Below are positions 24,930 to 33,175 of a DNA stretch of 40,938 nucleotides, one piece after another. The notes beneath the pieces are model-generated. The model made no database searches. It saw only the letters and a list, made by a program, of their open reading frames with translations, and had not been told where the DNA came from. The DNA is from Calditrichota bacterium. GTDB taxonomy: Bacteria > Zhuqueibacterota > JdFR-76 > BMS3Abin05. The stretch spans positions 1-40,938 of the forward strand of contig JAADHR010000059.1 of the NCBI GenBank assembly GCA_013151735.1. Direction: 5' to 3'. Position 1 is the first letter of the stretch. The number at the start of each line of letters is the position of its first letter. The position numbers and the translations under genes are program-made.

Positions 24930-26150
24930 TTATTCTTTCCCTTCCATCTCCTCCTTGGGAACAGGCGGGGTTTGAATCCAACCGGTCACAGGAACCAGTT
25001 GACCATCCTTTATCGTGACCAGCTTCACATCTTTTGCCCCCCGGTGATCTTTTTTGGTGTAGCTCACAGGGGTGACAAGGCCATCGATTTTAAAATCCTT
25101 GATCGTCTCGAAGCCTTTTTTAATGAGAGCCCCCGTCACTTTGGAGGGATCATTATTGACCGTTGCAAGGGCAATTTTGATGGCCTGGGCCATAATGGCG
25201 GCGTTTACCCAGCCGGTCATGTAGGGGGGTTCACGATATTTGATTTTTGGATGATACTGTTTGTTGATTTTTTTCAGCAATTGAATACCCTTCACGTTGT
25301 TCTCGCTCCAGATTGCAAAAGGCATGACTCCCAGATAGCCATTTGCGGCCGGTCCGGCCAGCTCTGCCAGTTTTTGCCCGGTGCCCCAGAAATTTCCCGT
25401 AAAAATCGTGGTTAACCCCAATTTTTTGGCGTCTTTAAGAATGGTAGCGGTGGCCATAAAGGTCTCCTGAATAAAGGCATAATCAGCCTTTTTCTGTTTG
25501 ATCCGCAACAATTGGGAGGTGGCGTCCAGTGCTCGCAGCGAAACGTTTTCTTCATCCACAATGTCGATTCCCAGTTTTTTCGCATAACGTTTGGCCGGGG
25601 CCAGTGGCGCGCGCCCGTAACCGCTGTCGTTGAAAATAAGGGCGACGCGGACAGGCCGATTTTGTTTCCAGTGGTCCTTAATGTATTTCAGAACCGTACG
25701 CACGTGGTCGGCATACGTGGTTACCGGGAGGAAATTCCAGTTGCCCGGCATCCAGACGAGATTTTGAGAAAAAGAGGCCGAAATGTAGGGGATTTTGTCT
25801 TTGATAATCTTGGTTCGCAGGGCCTCGCTGTCGCCGGTACCCCAGCCGATGATGGCCTTTACTTTCTCCTGCTCCACAAATTTTTTGTAGGCCGAAATAG
25901 CCTGGGGAATTTTGTACTGGTAATCCGTCCATTTTAAATCGATTTTTACGCCATTGATGCCTCCATTCGCATTAAGCCATTTGTAATAATCCCGAACCCC
26001 GTCTGCATAATGCCACCCTACATCCCCCGTGGGACCCGTGATGTCGAAAATGGCCCCCACTTTGATTGTTTTTGGCCTGGCGCCTACAGGACTCAAAAGG
26101 CCAAATAGAAACAGAATCCCCACGAAAAGAACAGCCCATTTTTTCACCAT
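24930..26150 (-). CDS. livK: Branched-chain-type ABC transporter substrate-binding protein
   Basis: A 406-residue periplasmic binding protein of the Leu/Ile/Val-binding type I fold. The signal peptide (KKWAVLFVGILFLFGLLSPVGA) is followed by TIKVGAIFDITGPTGDVG and GGINGVKIDLKWTDYQY, the usual opening of lobe 1; AIIGWGTGDSEALRTKI and ALIFNDSGYGR are further family elements. The ligand cannot be deduced. The acyl-CoA ligase in the same operon hints at an organic acid and not an amino acid. Ribosome binding site AGAGGAGG lies before the ATG. A 243-base gap separates it from livM, enough for a separate promoter; that gap has a small inverted repeat (GAGTC/GACTC, 26262-26274) and a dispersed repeat. 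Confidence 0.95.
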   Translation of the reverse strand: MVKKWAVLFVGILFLFGLLSPVGARPKTIKVGAIFDITGPTGDVGWHYADGVRDYYKWLNANGGINGVKIDLKWTDYQYKIPQAISAYKKFVEQEKVKAIIGWGTGDSEALRTKIIKDKIPYISASFSQNLVWMPGNWNFLPVTTYADHVRTVLKYIKDHWKQNRPVRVALIFNDSGYGRAPLAPAKRYAKKLGIDIVDEENVSLRALDATSQLLRIKQKKADYAFIQETFMATATILKDAKKLGLTTIFTGNFWGTGQKLAELAGPAANGYLGVMPFAIWSENNVKGIQLLKKINKQYHPKIKYREPPYMTGWVNAAIMAQAIKIALATVNNDPSKVTGALIKKGFETIKDFKIDGLVTPVSYTKKDHRGAKDVKLVTIKDGQLVPVTGWIQTPPVPKEEMEGKE

Positions 26151-26321
26151 TTTTCTGACCTCCTCTTTTAGTTAGACCTTCGACTAACACCTGATATAAC
26201 GTGTATCCCTGAATAAATCCTTAGGACGGAACGAAACAAGAATTCTGAACGTCAATGTGTCGAGTCAGCGACTCAACCCACAATTATCGCGATTAGCCTT
26301 CGTGATTCATGGATGATTTTT

Positions 26322-26382
26322 ATCCACAGATTTCACGGATTTGCACGAATTCTTGGTTCGTGTTCATTCGTGTCATTTATGG
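26322..26382. repeat. Dispersed ACGAATTTCACGAATT-type repeat, copy 3
   Basis: ATCCACAGATTTCACGGATT, then TTGCACGAATTC, followed by an inverse-oriented TTCGTGTTCATTCGTGTCAT. Same family as at 18571 and 34547. It lies in the gap between livM and livK. Confidence 0.5.
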
Positions 26383-26393
26383 GTATTTCTTCC

Positions 26394-27446
26394 CTAATAT
26401 GAAAAGGGCCACAATTTCCAATAGGCCTTGATCATTTGCCAGCGGTGGTAAAGGCCGTCGGGTTCATAAATCAGAAACAGAATTACAATGAGGCCAAAAA
26501 CCAACTCGCGGCTGGCTCCCAGAATATCTCCGATGTTCGGGTAGATACTGCCGAGTGAGCCGGCCAACACCCGCAAAAATTCGGGTAAAAGCGTAATAAA
26601 AATAGCCCCGTAGATGGTACCCAGTACGCTTCCCAGCCCGCCGATAATAATCATCGCCAGATAATCGATCGAAACGGTAATGGTAAAATGCTCGGGCGTA
26701 ATGATGGTAATGTAGTGCGCCCAGAGGCTTCCCGCTATACCCGCATAGAAGGAACTGACGAAAAAGGCCAGGAGCTTGTATTTAAACAGATTAACCCCCA
26801 GAATTTCTGCGGCAATATCGTTGTCCCGAATGGCAATAAAGGCTCTTCCAATGCGGGTTCGCAGCAAATTCCTCGCATACGTGACCGCCAGAACCAACAC
26901 AACAAAAATCAGGTAATAGAACGATCTTTCGCTGGAAAATTCAAAGGATCCGATTTTGGGAGGCGGTACCAGAATTCCAGAGGTGCCGTTGGTCAGGCTT
27001 CTCCAATGAACAATAGTAAATTCAATAATAACCTGGGCCGCCAGTGTAGCGATGGCCAGATAAAGCCCCTTGATTCGCAGAGACGGAACGCCGAAAGCCA
27101 TTCCGACAAAAGCCGTAATAAAACCGGCCATTGGCAGGGCTACCCAAAAACTGAGACCCAGCCGTGTGGTGAGGAGGGCTGAAGCATAGGCGCCCACACC
27201 GATAAAGGCTCCCTGGCCCAGAGAAATCTGCCCGGCCAAGCCTGTTAAAATATTCAGGCCCATCGCCCCGATAATGGCAATTCCCGTAAGATTGGCCATT
27301 GACAGGAGGTAATTGTTCATGTACAAGGGACCGGTCAGAATGGCAATGAAGAATACAATCATCCAGAAACGCAAAAAGCGCGTCCGGAAGATTTCCCGAT
27401 CTTGCTTGTACGAAACATTAAATACGCCAGCTGGACGCTCACTCAT
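26394..27446 (-). CDS. livM: Branched-chain-type ABC transporter permease LivM
   Basis: A 350-residue permease with about ten hydrophobic helices. Family marks: AIIGAMGLNILTGLAGQISLGQGAF near residues 57-82, and the EAA-like loop with IAIRDNDIAAEILGVNLFKYKLLAFFVSS, which docks on the ATPases. GGLGSVLGTIYGA is also typical. It starts eight bases after the livH stop and would form the channel with LivH. Confidence 0.96.
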   Translation of the reverse strand: MSERPAGVFNVSYKQDREIFRTRFLRFWMIVFFIAILTGPLYMNNYLLSMANLTGIAIIGAMGLNILTGLAGQISLGQGAFIGVGAYASALLTTRLGLSFWVALPMAGFITAFVGMAFGVPSLRIKGLYLAIATLAAQVIIEFTIVHWRSLTNGTSGILVPPPKIGSFEFSSERSFYYLIFVVLVLAVTYARNLLRTRIGRAFIAIRDNDIAAEILGVNLFKYKLLAFFVSSFYAGIAGSLWAHYITIITPEHFTITVSIDYLAMIIIGGLGSVLGTIYGAIFITLLPEFLRVLAGSLGSIYPNIGDILGASRELVFGLIVILFLIYEPDGLYHRWQMIKAYWKLWPFSY

Positions 27447-27454
27447 GAATCGAC

Positions 27455-28339
27455 CTACACCCTTTCAATTCGTTCCAAACCGAACAATCCGTACGGTTTG
27501 ATCATTAACACCAGCACCAGGATAATAAAGGGGAAAATCTCTTTCACGCCGCCTCCAAAAAAGGGGTCCAGATAGCCGCCTGCAAGATTCTCCAGTATAC
27601 CAATCGCCAAACCTCCGATAATGGCTCCCGGAATGGAATCCAATCCGCCCAGAATCACGACGGGAAACACCCGCAGGCCCATCATGCTCAGGCTGATATT
27701 TACTCCGTTAATGTTTCCGATGACCACCCCTCCGACGGCTGCAACCAGGGCCGCAATAGCCCATGCGAGACCGTAGATTTTTTTAATGCTGATGCCCATG
27801 GAGAGGGCGGCGTCCTCATCATCGGCGGCCGCGCGCATGGCAATGCCTTCATTGGTGAATTTAAAAAAGACGGTAAAAATTCCAAGGAACAGAACCGCCA
27901 GAATAAAACTCCACATGTAAACCTGGGAAATCACGATCCCGCCGAAATTAATGGGCTTGCTTGGGAAAATGGGAGGGAAAACCCGGGTTTCCGTTCCCCA
28001 GATGATTTCCACGATTCCTCTCAGGAAGCTGGACAACCCGATCGTCAGCATGATGATGGAAAGCACGGGTTCTCCGATCATGGGACGGAGGAAAAACCGT
28101 TCAATCAGCAGACCCACGATCACCGCTACGGTCATGGTTAGTAAGAAAGCCAGGAAAAAGGGCACCTTGTAAGTAGTGGTAAGGGACAGGCACACAAAGG
28201 CTCCCACAAGAACCAATTCGCCCTGGGCAAAATTAATGACCCGGCTGGATTTGTAGATGAGAACAAATCCCAGTGCCACCAGCGCATAAACACTGCCCAC
28301 CACAAAGCCGGTTACCATTAATTGAAGGAAGAATATCAT
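27455..28339 (-). CDS. livH: Branched-chain-type ABC transporter permease LivH
   Basis: A 294-residue membrane permease. It begins MIFFLQLMVTGFVVGSVYALVALGFVLIYKSS, followed by VINFAQGELVLVGAF, the classical LivH opening, and has MRAAADDEDAALSMGI in the coupling loop and VILGGLDSIPGAIIGG near the C-terminus. Its ATG overlaps the ligase stop by four bases (ATGA), so translation is coupled to the ligase gene upstream. GAGG lies about 11 bases before the start. Confidence 0.96.
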   Translation of the reverse strand: MIFFLQLMVTGFVVGSVYALVALGFVLIYKSSRVINFAQGELVLVGAFVCLSLTTTYKVPFFLAFLLTMTVAVIVGLLIERFFLRPMIGEPVLSIIMLTIGLSSFLRGIVEIIWGTETRVFPPIFPSKPINFGGIVISQVYMWSFILAVLFLGIFTVFFKFTNEGIAMRAAADDEDAALSMGISIKKIYGLAWAIAALVAAVGGVVIGNINGVNISLSMMGLRVFPVVILGGLDSIPGAIIGGLAIGILENLAGGYLDPFFGGGVKEIFPFIILVLVLMIKPYGLFGLERIERV

Positions 28340-30261
28340 GAAAGAACCTCTTTCGCCTCGCTTTTCATAAATTCTAATTTTAAATTGGTTCGAATGCGTG
28401 CCTCGCGCCCGTCGCGGTATTTCACCTGCGCTTCAACCTCACAGGTCTGCTGATCGCGGTAAAGGGCTTCCACCAGCTCTTTGTACCGCTCGGCTATGAA
28501 TCCCCGCCTCACTTTTTTCGTGCGAGTCAATTCCGCATCGTCGGCGTCTAATTCCTTATGCAGAATTACAAATTTTCGAATGTGGGCCTTTTCGGGGAGC
28601 TCGCTGTTCACGCGCTCCACGTCGCTTCGAATGAGATCGTACACCTCCGGTTTCTGAGAAAGATCGACGTAGGTGGTGTACGGAATACGGTGCATCTCGG
28701 CCCATTTCCCCACATTGGCCATGTCAATATTGATGAAAACCGTGACGTAATCGCGTCCCTTTCCGAAAGCCACGGCTTCTTTGATGTAGGGACTGAATTT
28801 CAGCTTGTTTTCGATGTACTGCGGCGAGAATCGGCTGCCATCGGACAATCTCATAATGTCCTTTACGCGGTCGAACATTATCAAATGCCCGTCTTCATCG
28901 ATTTCACCGGCATCGCCGGAATGCAGCCAGCCGTCCCGCAGGGCTTCTTTGGTTGCCTCCGGATCCCGGTAGTATCCCACAAAAACGCTGGGACTGCGGG
29001 AGAGGATTTCTCCTTCTTCAGAGATTTTGATCTCCGTCTCGGGAATGGGTTGTCCTACGGTGTTAAATTTGATATCATGGTCCCGGTGCACAACGGAAAT
29101 GCCTGAAATTTCGGTTTGTCCGTAGATCTGTTTCAGGTTAACCCCAATGGCGTGGTAAAAGCGGAAAACATCCGGACCCAGAGCGGCACCGCCCGTGTAG
29201 GCGTAGCGAATTCGCGACAGGCCGATGCGGTCGCGCAGGGCGCGAAAAACCAGAATATCCGCCAGCTTGTGCAGGAATTTCCACCAGAGGCTGGGTTTTT
29301 GTTTGGCGAATTTCATGTCCGCCAGGGGACGCCCGATTTTCATGGCAAAATTAAAAACCCATCGTTTAAAGGCCGTGGTGTCTGCAATTTTGACCTGAAT
29401 ATCCGACAAGATGCTCTCCCAGATACGCGGCGGAGAAAACATGACCTGCGGAGCAATTTCCCGAATATCGGCCCGAATGGTTTCCGGCTCTTCCGGAAAG
29501 TTAACCGTGAAGCCGATTCGCAGGGCACCCGCAACCGACATCATTTGTTCCCCGGCCCAGGCCATTGGCAGGAAGGAAACAAAGTTGTCTTTTTCCTTCA
29601 GCGGGTCTACCTTAATTGACAGATTCTCAGCCATTTTGATCATATTCTTGTGGGTGAGCATAACCAGTTTGGGCCGCCCGGTTGTTCCGGAGGTGGTCAG
29701 AAAAAGGGCAATGTCCTCACCTTTTCCCGCGGCTACCTGCCGTTCAAATTCCCCGGGATGGTCTTTTTTGTAATCTGCTCCCAGCTTTTCGACTTCCTGA
29801 AAACTCATGAGCATAGGATCGCGGTAATACCGCATGCCTTTGGGATCCCAGTAAATGAATTTTTCCGCGCTCGGCAGACGATCCTTAATCTCCAGCAATT
29901 TGTCAATCTGCTCCTGGTCTTCGGCAATCACGTAGCGGGAATTGGAGAAATCAGCGGCAAATTGGACCTCTTCCGGCGTGGAATCCTGGTAAATGCCAAC
30001 GGCAATTCCCCCAAGGGCCTGAACGGCCAGTTCGCCGTACACCCACTCCGGCTCATTATCACCGATAATCGAAACTTTATCACCCCGGTTAAATCCCAGG
30101 GTTAGCAGACCCAGAGCAAAATTTTCCACGTGATTCAGATAATCCTGCCAGGTTACGTTGTTCCAGATACCAAAGTCTTTTTCCCGGATTGCAATTCGTT
30201 TGCGGCCGTATTTTTGGGCTTTTTCAAGCAGGAGTTTTGGGAATGTGTCAGGCGCTGTCAT
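28336..30261 (-). CDS. Long-chain-type acyl-CoA ligase (AMP-forming) in the liv operon
   Basis: A 641-residue AMP-binding ligase that would activate a fatty, aromatic or dicarboxylic acid to its CoA ester. Seen: phosphate loop TTSGTTGRPKLVMLTHKN, IYGQTEISGISVV, DGWLHSGDAGEIDEDGHL, and RVKDIMRLSDGSRFSPQYIE where the hinge has DG. I start at 30261 (MTAPDTFPKLL) because it overlaps the livG stop as ATGA; the frame stays open for 57 more codons only as a shadow of livG. A C-terminal extension of about 30 basic residues follows the usual end. Its place between livG and livH, with 4-bp overlaps on both sides, indicates uptake coupled to activation. It may act at the membrane with the transporter. 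Confidence 0.94.
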   Translation of the reverse strand: MTAPDTFPKLLLEKAQKYGRKRIAIREKDFGIWNNVTWQDYLNHVENFALGLLTLGFNRGDKVSIIGDNEPEWVYGELAVQALGGIAVGIYQDSTPEEVQFAADFSNSRYVIAEDQEQIDKLLEIKDRLPSAEKFIYWDPKGMRYYRDPMLMSFQEVEKLGADYKKDHPGEFERQVAAGKGEDIALFLTTSGTTGRPKLVMLTHKNMIKMAENLSIKVDPLKEKDNFVSFLPMAWAGEQMMSVAGALRIGFTVNFPEEPETIRADIREIAPQVMFSPPRIWESILSDIQVKIADTTAFKRWVFNFAMKIGRPLADMKFAKQKPSLWWKFLHKLADILVFRALRDRIGLSRIRYAYTGGAALGPDVFRFYHAIGVNLKQIYGQTEISGISVVHRDHDIKFNTVGQPIPETEIKISEEGEILSRSPSVFVGYYRDPEATKEALRDGWLHSGDAGEIDEDGHLIMFDRVKDIMRLSDGSRFSPQYIENKLKFSPYIKEAVAFGKGRDYVTVFINIDMANVGKWAEMHRIPYTTYVDLSQKPEVYDLIRSDVERVNSELPEKAHIRKFVILHKELDADDAELTRTKKVRRGFIAERYKELVEALYRDQQTCEVEAQVKYRDGREARIRTNLKLEFMKSEAKEVLS

Positions 30262-31031
30262 TGAACGTCTGCCTCCTCGCCCAGGTATGCGCGAATCACA
30301 TTGGGATTGTTTTTCACGGTTTCCGGCGTTCCCTCGGCGATTTTGAGTCCAAAATCCAGAACACACACACGATTGGAAATGTCCATTACCACTCCCATAT
30401 CGTGTTCGATCAGAACGACTGTAATGTCCCACTCCTCATTGATGTCGATGATGAAGCGGGCGATATCCTCTTTTTCTTCCAGATTCATACCCGCCATGGG
30501 TTCATCCATCAAAATGAGTTTGGGCCGAAGAGCCAATGCCCGTCCAATTTCCAGCCGTTTTTGCAATCCGTAAGAAAGCGTCCCCACAACCTGATTGCGA
30601 ATATGCTCGATTTCCAGGAAATCAATAATTTCTTCGATAAATTTGCGTTCATTGATTTCCTCTTTTTCGGCAAAGCCGAAATAGATCCCCGCAAAAAGAG
30701 CCCCCGACTTTAAGTGCGTGTGGGACCCCAGCATCAGATTGTCAAGAGTGGTCATTCCCTTAAAAAGTTCAATATTTTGAAATGTGCGGGCAATCCCGAG
30801 TTGGGCGCGTTTGTGTGGGGGAAAATGGGAAATGTTTTGGTCGTTGTAAAATATGGACCCGCGCTGGGGATGATACAACCCGCTAATTGAATTGAGAAGA
30901 CTGGTTTTCCCGGCACCATTGGGTCCAATAATTGCGTAAATCTCACCGGAATTCACGGTGAGACTTACGTCTGTGAGGGCATTTACACCCCCAAAGTGCA
31001 GCGATAGATTGCGTACGTCTAAAAGCGCCAT
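30258..31031 (-). CDS. livG: Branched-chain-type ABC transporter ATP-binding protein LivG
   Basis: A 257-residue ATPase, first gene of the liv operon. Walker A GPNGAGKTS (36-44), GIARTFQNIELFKGMTTLDN (Q-loop), LSYGLQKRLEIGRAL as the signature (LSYGLQ in place of LSGGQ, typical of LivG), Walker B LILMDEPMAGMN and VVLIEHDMGVV. The insertion SGALFAGIYFGFAEKEEINERKF is LivG-like. No Shine-Dalgarno sequence is evident before the ATG, which is odd for a leading gene. Upstream lies a 22-bp palindrome. Confidence 0.96.
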   Translation of the reverse strand: MALLDVRNLSLHFGGVNALTDVSLTVNSGEIYAIIGPNGAGKTSLLNSISGLYHPQRGSIFYNDQNISHFPPHKRAQLGIARTFQNIELFKGMTTLDNLMLGSHTHLKSGALFAGIYFGFAEKEEINERKFIEEIIDFLEIEHIRNQVVGTLSYGLQKRLEIGRALALRPKLILMDEPMAGMNLEEKEDIARFIIDINEEWDITVVLIEHDMGVVMDISNRVCVLDFGLKIAEGTPETVKNNPNVIRAYLGEEADVQ

Positions 31032-31357
31032 AAGGTTTTTAGGTTGTTTTCATTAACAAGATGGGACTCTGTTCCGGAATCCCTATTTCCATCTCGCATC
31101 TGATTCCGGCTAATCTATTCTGAAACTGTTCGAATTTAAATTCGAACACGCTTGCACGGCTTTAATGCTGCACTTTGGCGTCCCGTTGAGAAGGGGCAAT
31201 GTGTTGAAAGAGAACTGATCGAATGAAAAAATATACTTATTTTGATATTTATTGTCAAGTAAAAATTGGGAAAGAATCTGCCCCCGCCATTTTTTGCTTG
31301 AAAATTATCCGGGAGTGTTGTAATTTTGAACAGAATTCATTTTTCTGGAGATTTCCC
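31032..31357. other. 326-bp divergent region between livG and the HAD gene
   Basis: Carries the regulatory region of the liv operon (minus) and of the HAD hydrolase (plus). The only clear element is the 22-bp palindrome at 31127-31148. No promoter pair could be chosen with confidence on either strand. An in-frame ATG at 31223 would extend the HAD protein but without family support. Confidence 0.5.
31127..31148. promoter_or_regulatory. Candidate operator: 22-bp perfect palindrome upstream of the liv operon
   Basis: GTTCGAATTTAAATTCGAAC (31128-31147) is fully self-complementary, and the flanking T and A extend it to 22 bp. It lies 96 bases before livG and 210 bases before the HAD gene. Size and perfection fit a site for a homodimeric repressor such as a TetR-family regulator of acyl-CoA metabolism. 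No regulator gene is within the window. Confidence 0.55.
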
Positions 31358-32077
31358 ATGGGAACCCAAGTTTTACGACCCCTTTTGTCTCAGCCTTATG
31401 AAGGCCTGATTTTTGATGTGCTGTATACCCTGGTAGATGATGCCGGTTTTCCACGGGATGTGATTGTGCGGTTTTTGGAAGAAAGCGGTGTTCGGGTTAA
31501 CCGGGAGGCGTACAATCAGGAGTATGACGCCTATCGCAAAACGCTGTTTGACTGGTCCGCTATTCGCCCGTTTGTTCGGGTCTGGGAGCTTCACAGGCGC
31601 CGGCTTCAGCATTTTTACAATTTATATTCCGTCGAACGAAATATTGAAAAGGACCTCTCAAGGTTGTGGGAGTACATGGGAACCAGCCATATTTATCCCG
31701 ATGCTGCAGAGGTTTTGCCGCAGTTGAAGAAGAGATTCAAAATGGGTATTCTTTCGAATGCGGATAAGGATGATCCCCTGATTCGAAAACTAATCGGCCG
31801 GGGATTTGAATTTGATGTGATTTTGACCTCTGAAGAGGCAGGCTGTTACAAGCCGGACCGCCGGATATTTGAGATAATGGGCGAGAAAATGGGCCTGCCT
31901 GCGGATAAGCTTCTCATGATTGGGGACTCCCCCGAAGCCGATATTACCGGTGCTCACCGCGCCGGAATGGATGTGGCCTGGATCAATCGGGACGGGAAGA
32001 AATTGCCTCCAAGGGTGAAGCCGCCCACCTATGAATTTGCGAATCTGAAGGATCTGGCCGCCTTCTTGATCGGTTAG
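31358..32077 (+). CDS. HAD-superfamily hydrolase (subfamily IA)
   Basis: A 239-residue haloacid dehalogenase-like hydrolase. Motif I is FDVLYTLVDD: the nucleophile Asp20 is kept, but the usual general acid two residues later is Leu, and the Gly before Thr is Tyr. Motif II is GILSNADK, motif III the Lys in GCYKPDRR, motif IV MIGDSPEADITGAHRAGM. A helical cap fills about residues 30-110. Loss of the second Asp is seen in dehalogenases and some other non-phosphatase members, so phosphatase activity is uncertain. The start at 31358 is preceded by TGGAGATTTCCC; an upstream ATG at 31223 gives 45 extra residues unlike the family. It converges with the aldo/keto reductase. Confidence 0.9.
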   Translation: MGTQVLRPLLSQPYEGLIFDVLYTLVDDAGFPRDVIVRFLEESGVRVNREAYNQEYDAYRKTLFDWSAIRPFVRVWELHRRRLQHFYNLYSVERNIEKDLSRLWEYMGTSHIYPDAAEVLPQLKKRFKMGILSNADKDDPLIRKLIGRGFEFDVILTSEEAGCYKPDRRIFEIMGEKMGLPADKLLMIGDSPEADITGAHRAGMDVAWINRDGKKLPPRVKPPTYEFANLKDLAAFLIG

Positions 32078-32101
32078 AAGGCGGCACAGGCCACGCAGAT
32101 T

Positions 32102-32166
32102 GCAGCCGCACCCTTCAGGGTGCGCATGTTTTTGGGAATCGCAGGCGTGAAGCCTGCGGCTACAGG
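32102..32166. repeat. Paired-hairpin intergenic repeat, copy at AKR 3' end
   Basis: Two stems in 65 bp: CGCACCCT-TC-AGGGTGCG (32107-32124) and CGCAGGC-GTGAA-GCCTGCG (32140-32158), bordered by GCAGCC and GGCTACAG. The same two modules appear in tandem at 36361-36518. The aldo/keto reductase stop codon (CTA, 32160-32162) lies inside the repeat, so its insertion or drift may have set the C-terminus. It may also end transcripts from both sides. Confidence 0.75.
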
Positions 32167-33104
32167 GTTTCTTCTAACAACGATTCAATCTCCTCTATTT
32201 CTTCTTCGGTTAACCGCCAGCCTGCGGCCCGGACGTTCTCTTCTACCTGCTGAACCGTTCTGGCACCGACAATAGCCGACGTGACGGCCGGATTCCTGAG
32301 TGTCCATGCCACGGCCAAATTACCGACCGTTTTCCCGTGCCGTTCGGCAATAGGCCGTAATTTGTCCACAAATGCCAGAATTTTGGACAGCTTCGGCTCT
32401 CTAAAATCCGGTACTTTGTGCCGCCAGTCGTCCGGCGCCAATCGGCCGGGATCAAATGCACCTGTAAGCAGGCCGGAGGCCATAGGACTGTAAACCACCA
32501 CACCGATCCCGTTTTCCTCACAGAATGGTAAAATTTCTGCTTCAATTTCCCGCCGCAGCAAATGGTACGGAGGCTGCAGCGATTGCACCGGAGCAATTTT
32601 TAGACATTTTTTTAATTGAGGAACATCAAAATTGCTGACGCCAATATAGCGGACTTTTCCTTCCTTTTTTAGCTTGACCATGGTTTCCCATGCCCGGGCA
32701 AGGGAAGCGTTGGGATCGGGCCAATGGATCTGGTAGAGATCAATAACATCGGTTTTGAGGCGGCGAAGACTGTCTTCGGCCTCTTTTCGGATGCTGTCCG
32801 GCTGGAGATTGTTTTTGACCCGTCCCCGGTCATCCCAGACCAGCCCGCACTTTGTGGCCAGAAACACCTCGCTTCTTCGGCCTTCAATGGCCCGTGCCAC
32901 CACCTCTTCGGCATGGCCCAAGCCGTAGATGGCTGCCGTGTCGATCCAGTTCACGCCAAGCTCCAGGGCCTTTCGAATGGCAGCAATGGACTCCTCATCG
33001 TCTTGTTTTCCCCAGCCCCAATCCCAGGGGCCGCCGATGGCCCAGGTTCCCAGTCCGATTTCCGTTAAAAAGGGTCCATCCGTGCCCAGTTGCCGTGTTT
33101 CCAT
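32160..33104 (-). CDS. Aldo/keto reductase
   Basis: A 314-residue NADPH-dependent oxidoreductase of the TIM-barrel AKR superfamily, reducing aldehydes or ketones. The catalytic tetrad is present: Asp55 and Tyr60 (WIDTAAIYGLGHAEE), Lys85 (FLATKCG), His127 (YQIHWPDP). The NADP site includes AIVGARTVQQVEEN near the C-terminus. I start at 33104 (METRQLG) with GGAGGA just upstream; the frame to 33149 adds 15 residues. It lies 71 bases after the NagA-like gene on the same strand and may be co-transcribed with it. Similar to the YghZ/general stress GSP69 type; substrate unknown. Confidence 0.94.
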   Translation of the reverse strand: METRQLGTDGPFLTEIGLGTWAIGGPWDWGWGKQDDEESIAAIRKALELGVNWIDTAAIYGLGHAEEVVARAIEGRRSEVFLATKCGLVWDDRGRVKNNLQPDSIRKEAEDSLRRLKTDVIDLYQIHWPDPNASLARAWETMVKLKKEGKVRYIGVSNFDVPQLKKCLKIAPVQSLQPPYHLLRREIEAEILPFCEENGIGVVVYSPMASGLLTGAFDPGRLAPDDWRHKVPDFREPKLSKILAFVDKLRPIAERHGKTVGNLAVAWTLRNPAVTSAIVGARTVQQVEENVRAAGWRLTEEEIEEIESLLEETL

Positions 33105-33175
33105 GCGTCCTCCGCTTTTTCTTATTTTTGAAGTATTTTTGTAGCTCACGTGTTTTTAAAATAATTGATTTTCAG

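Noticed and set aside
30262-30432. N-terminal 57-residue extension of the acyl-CoA ligase
   Set aside because: It is the out-of-frame image of livG; the ATGA overlap at 30258-30261 gives the natural start.
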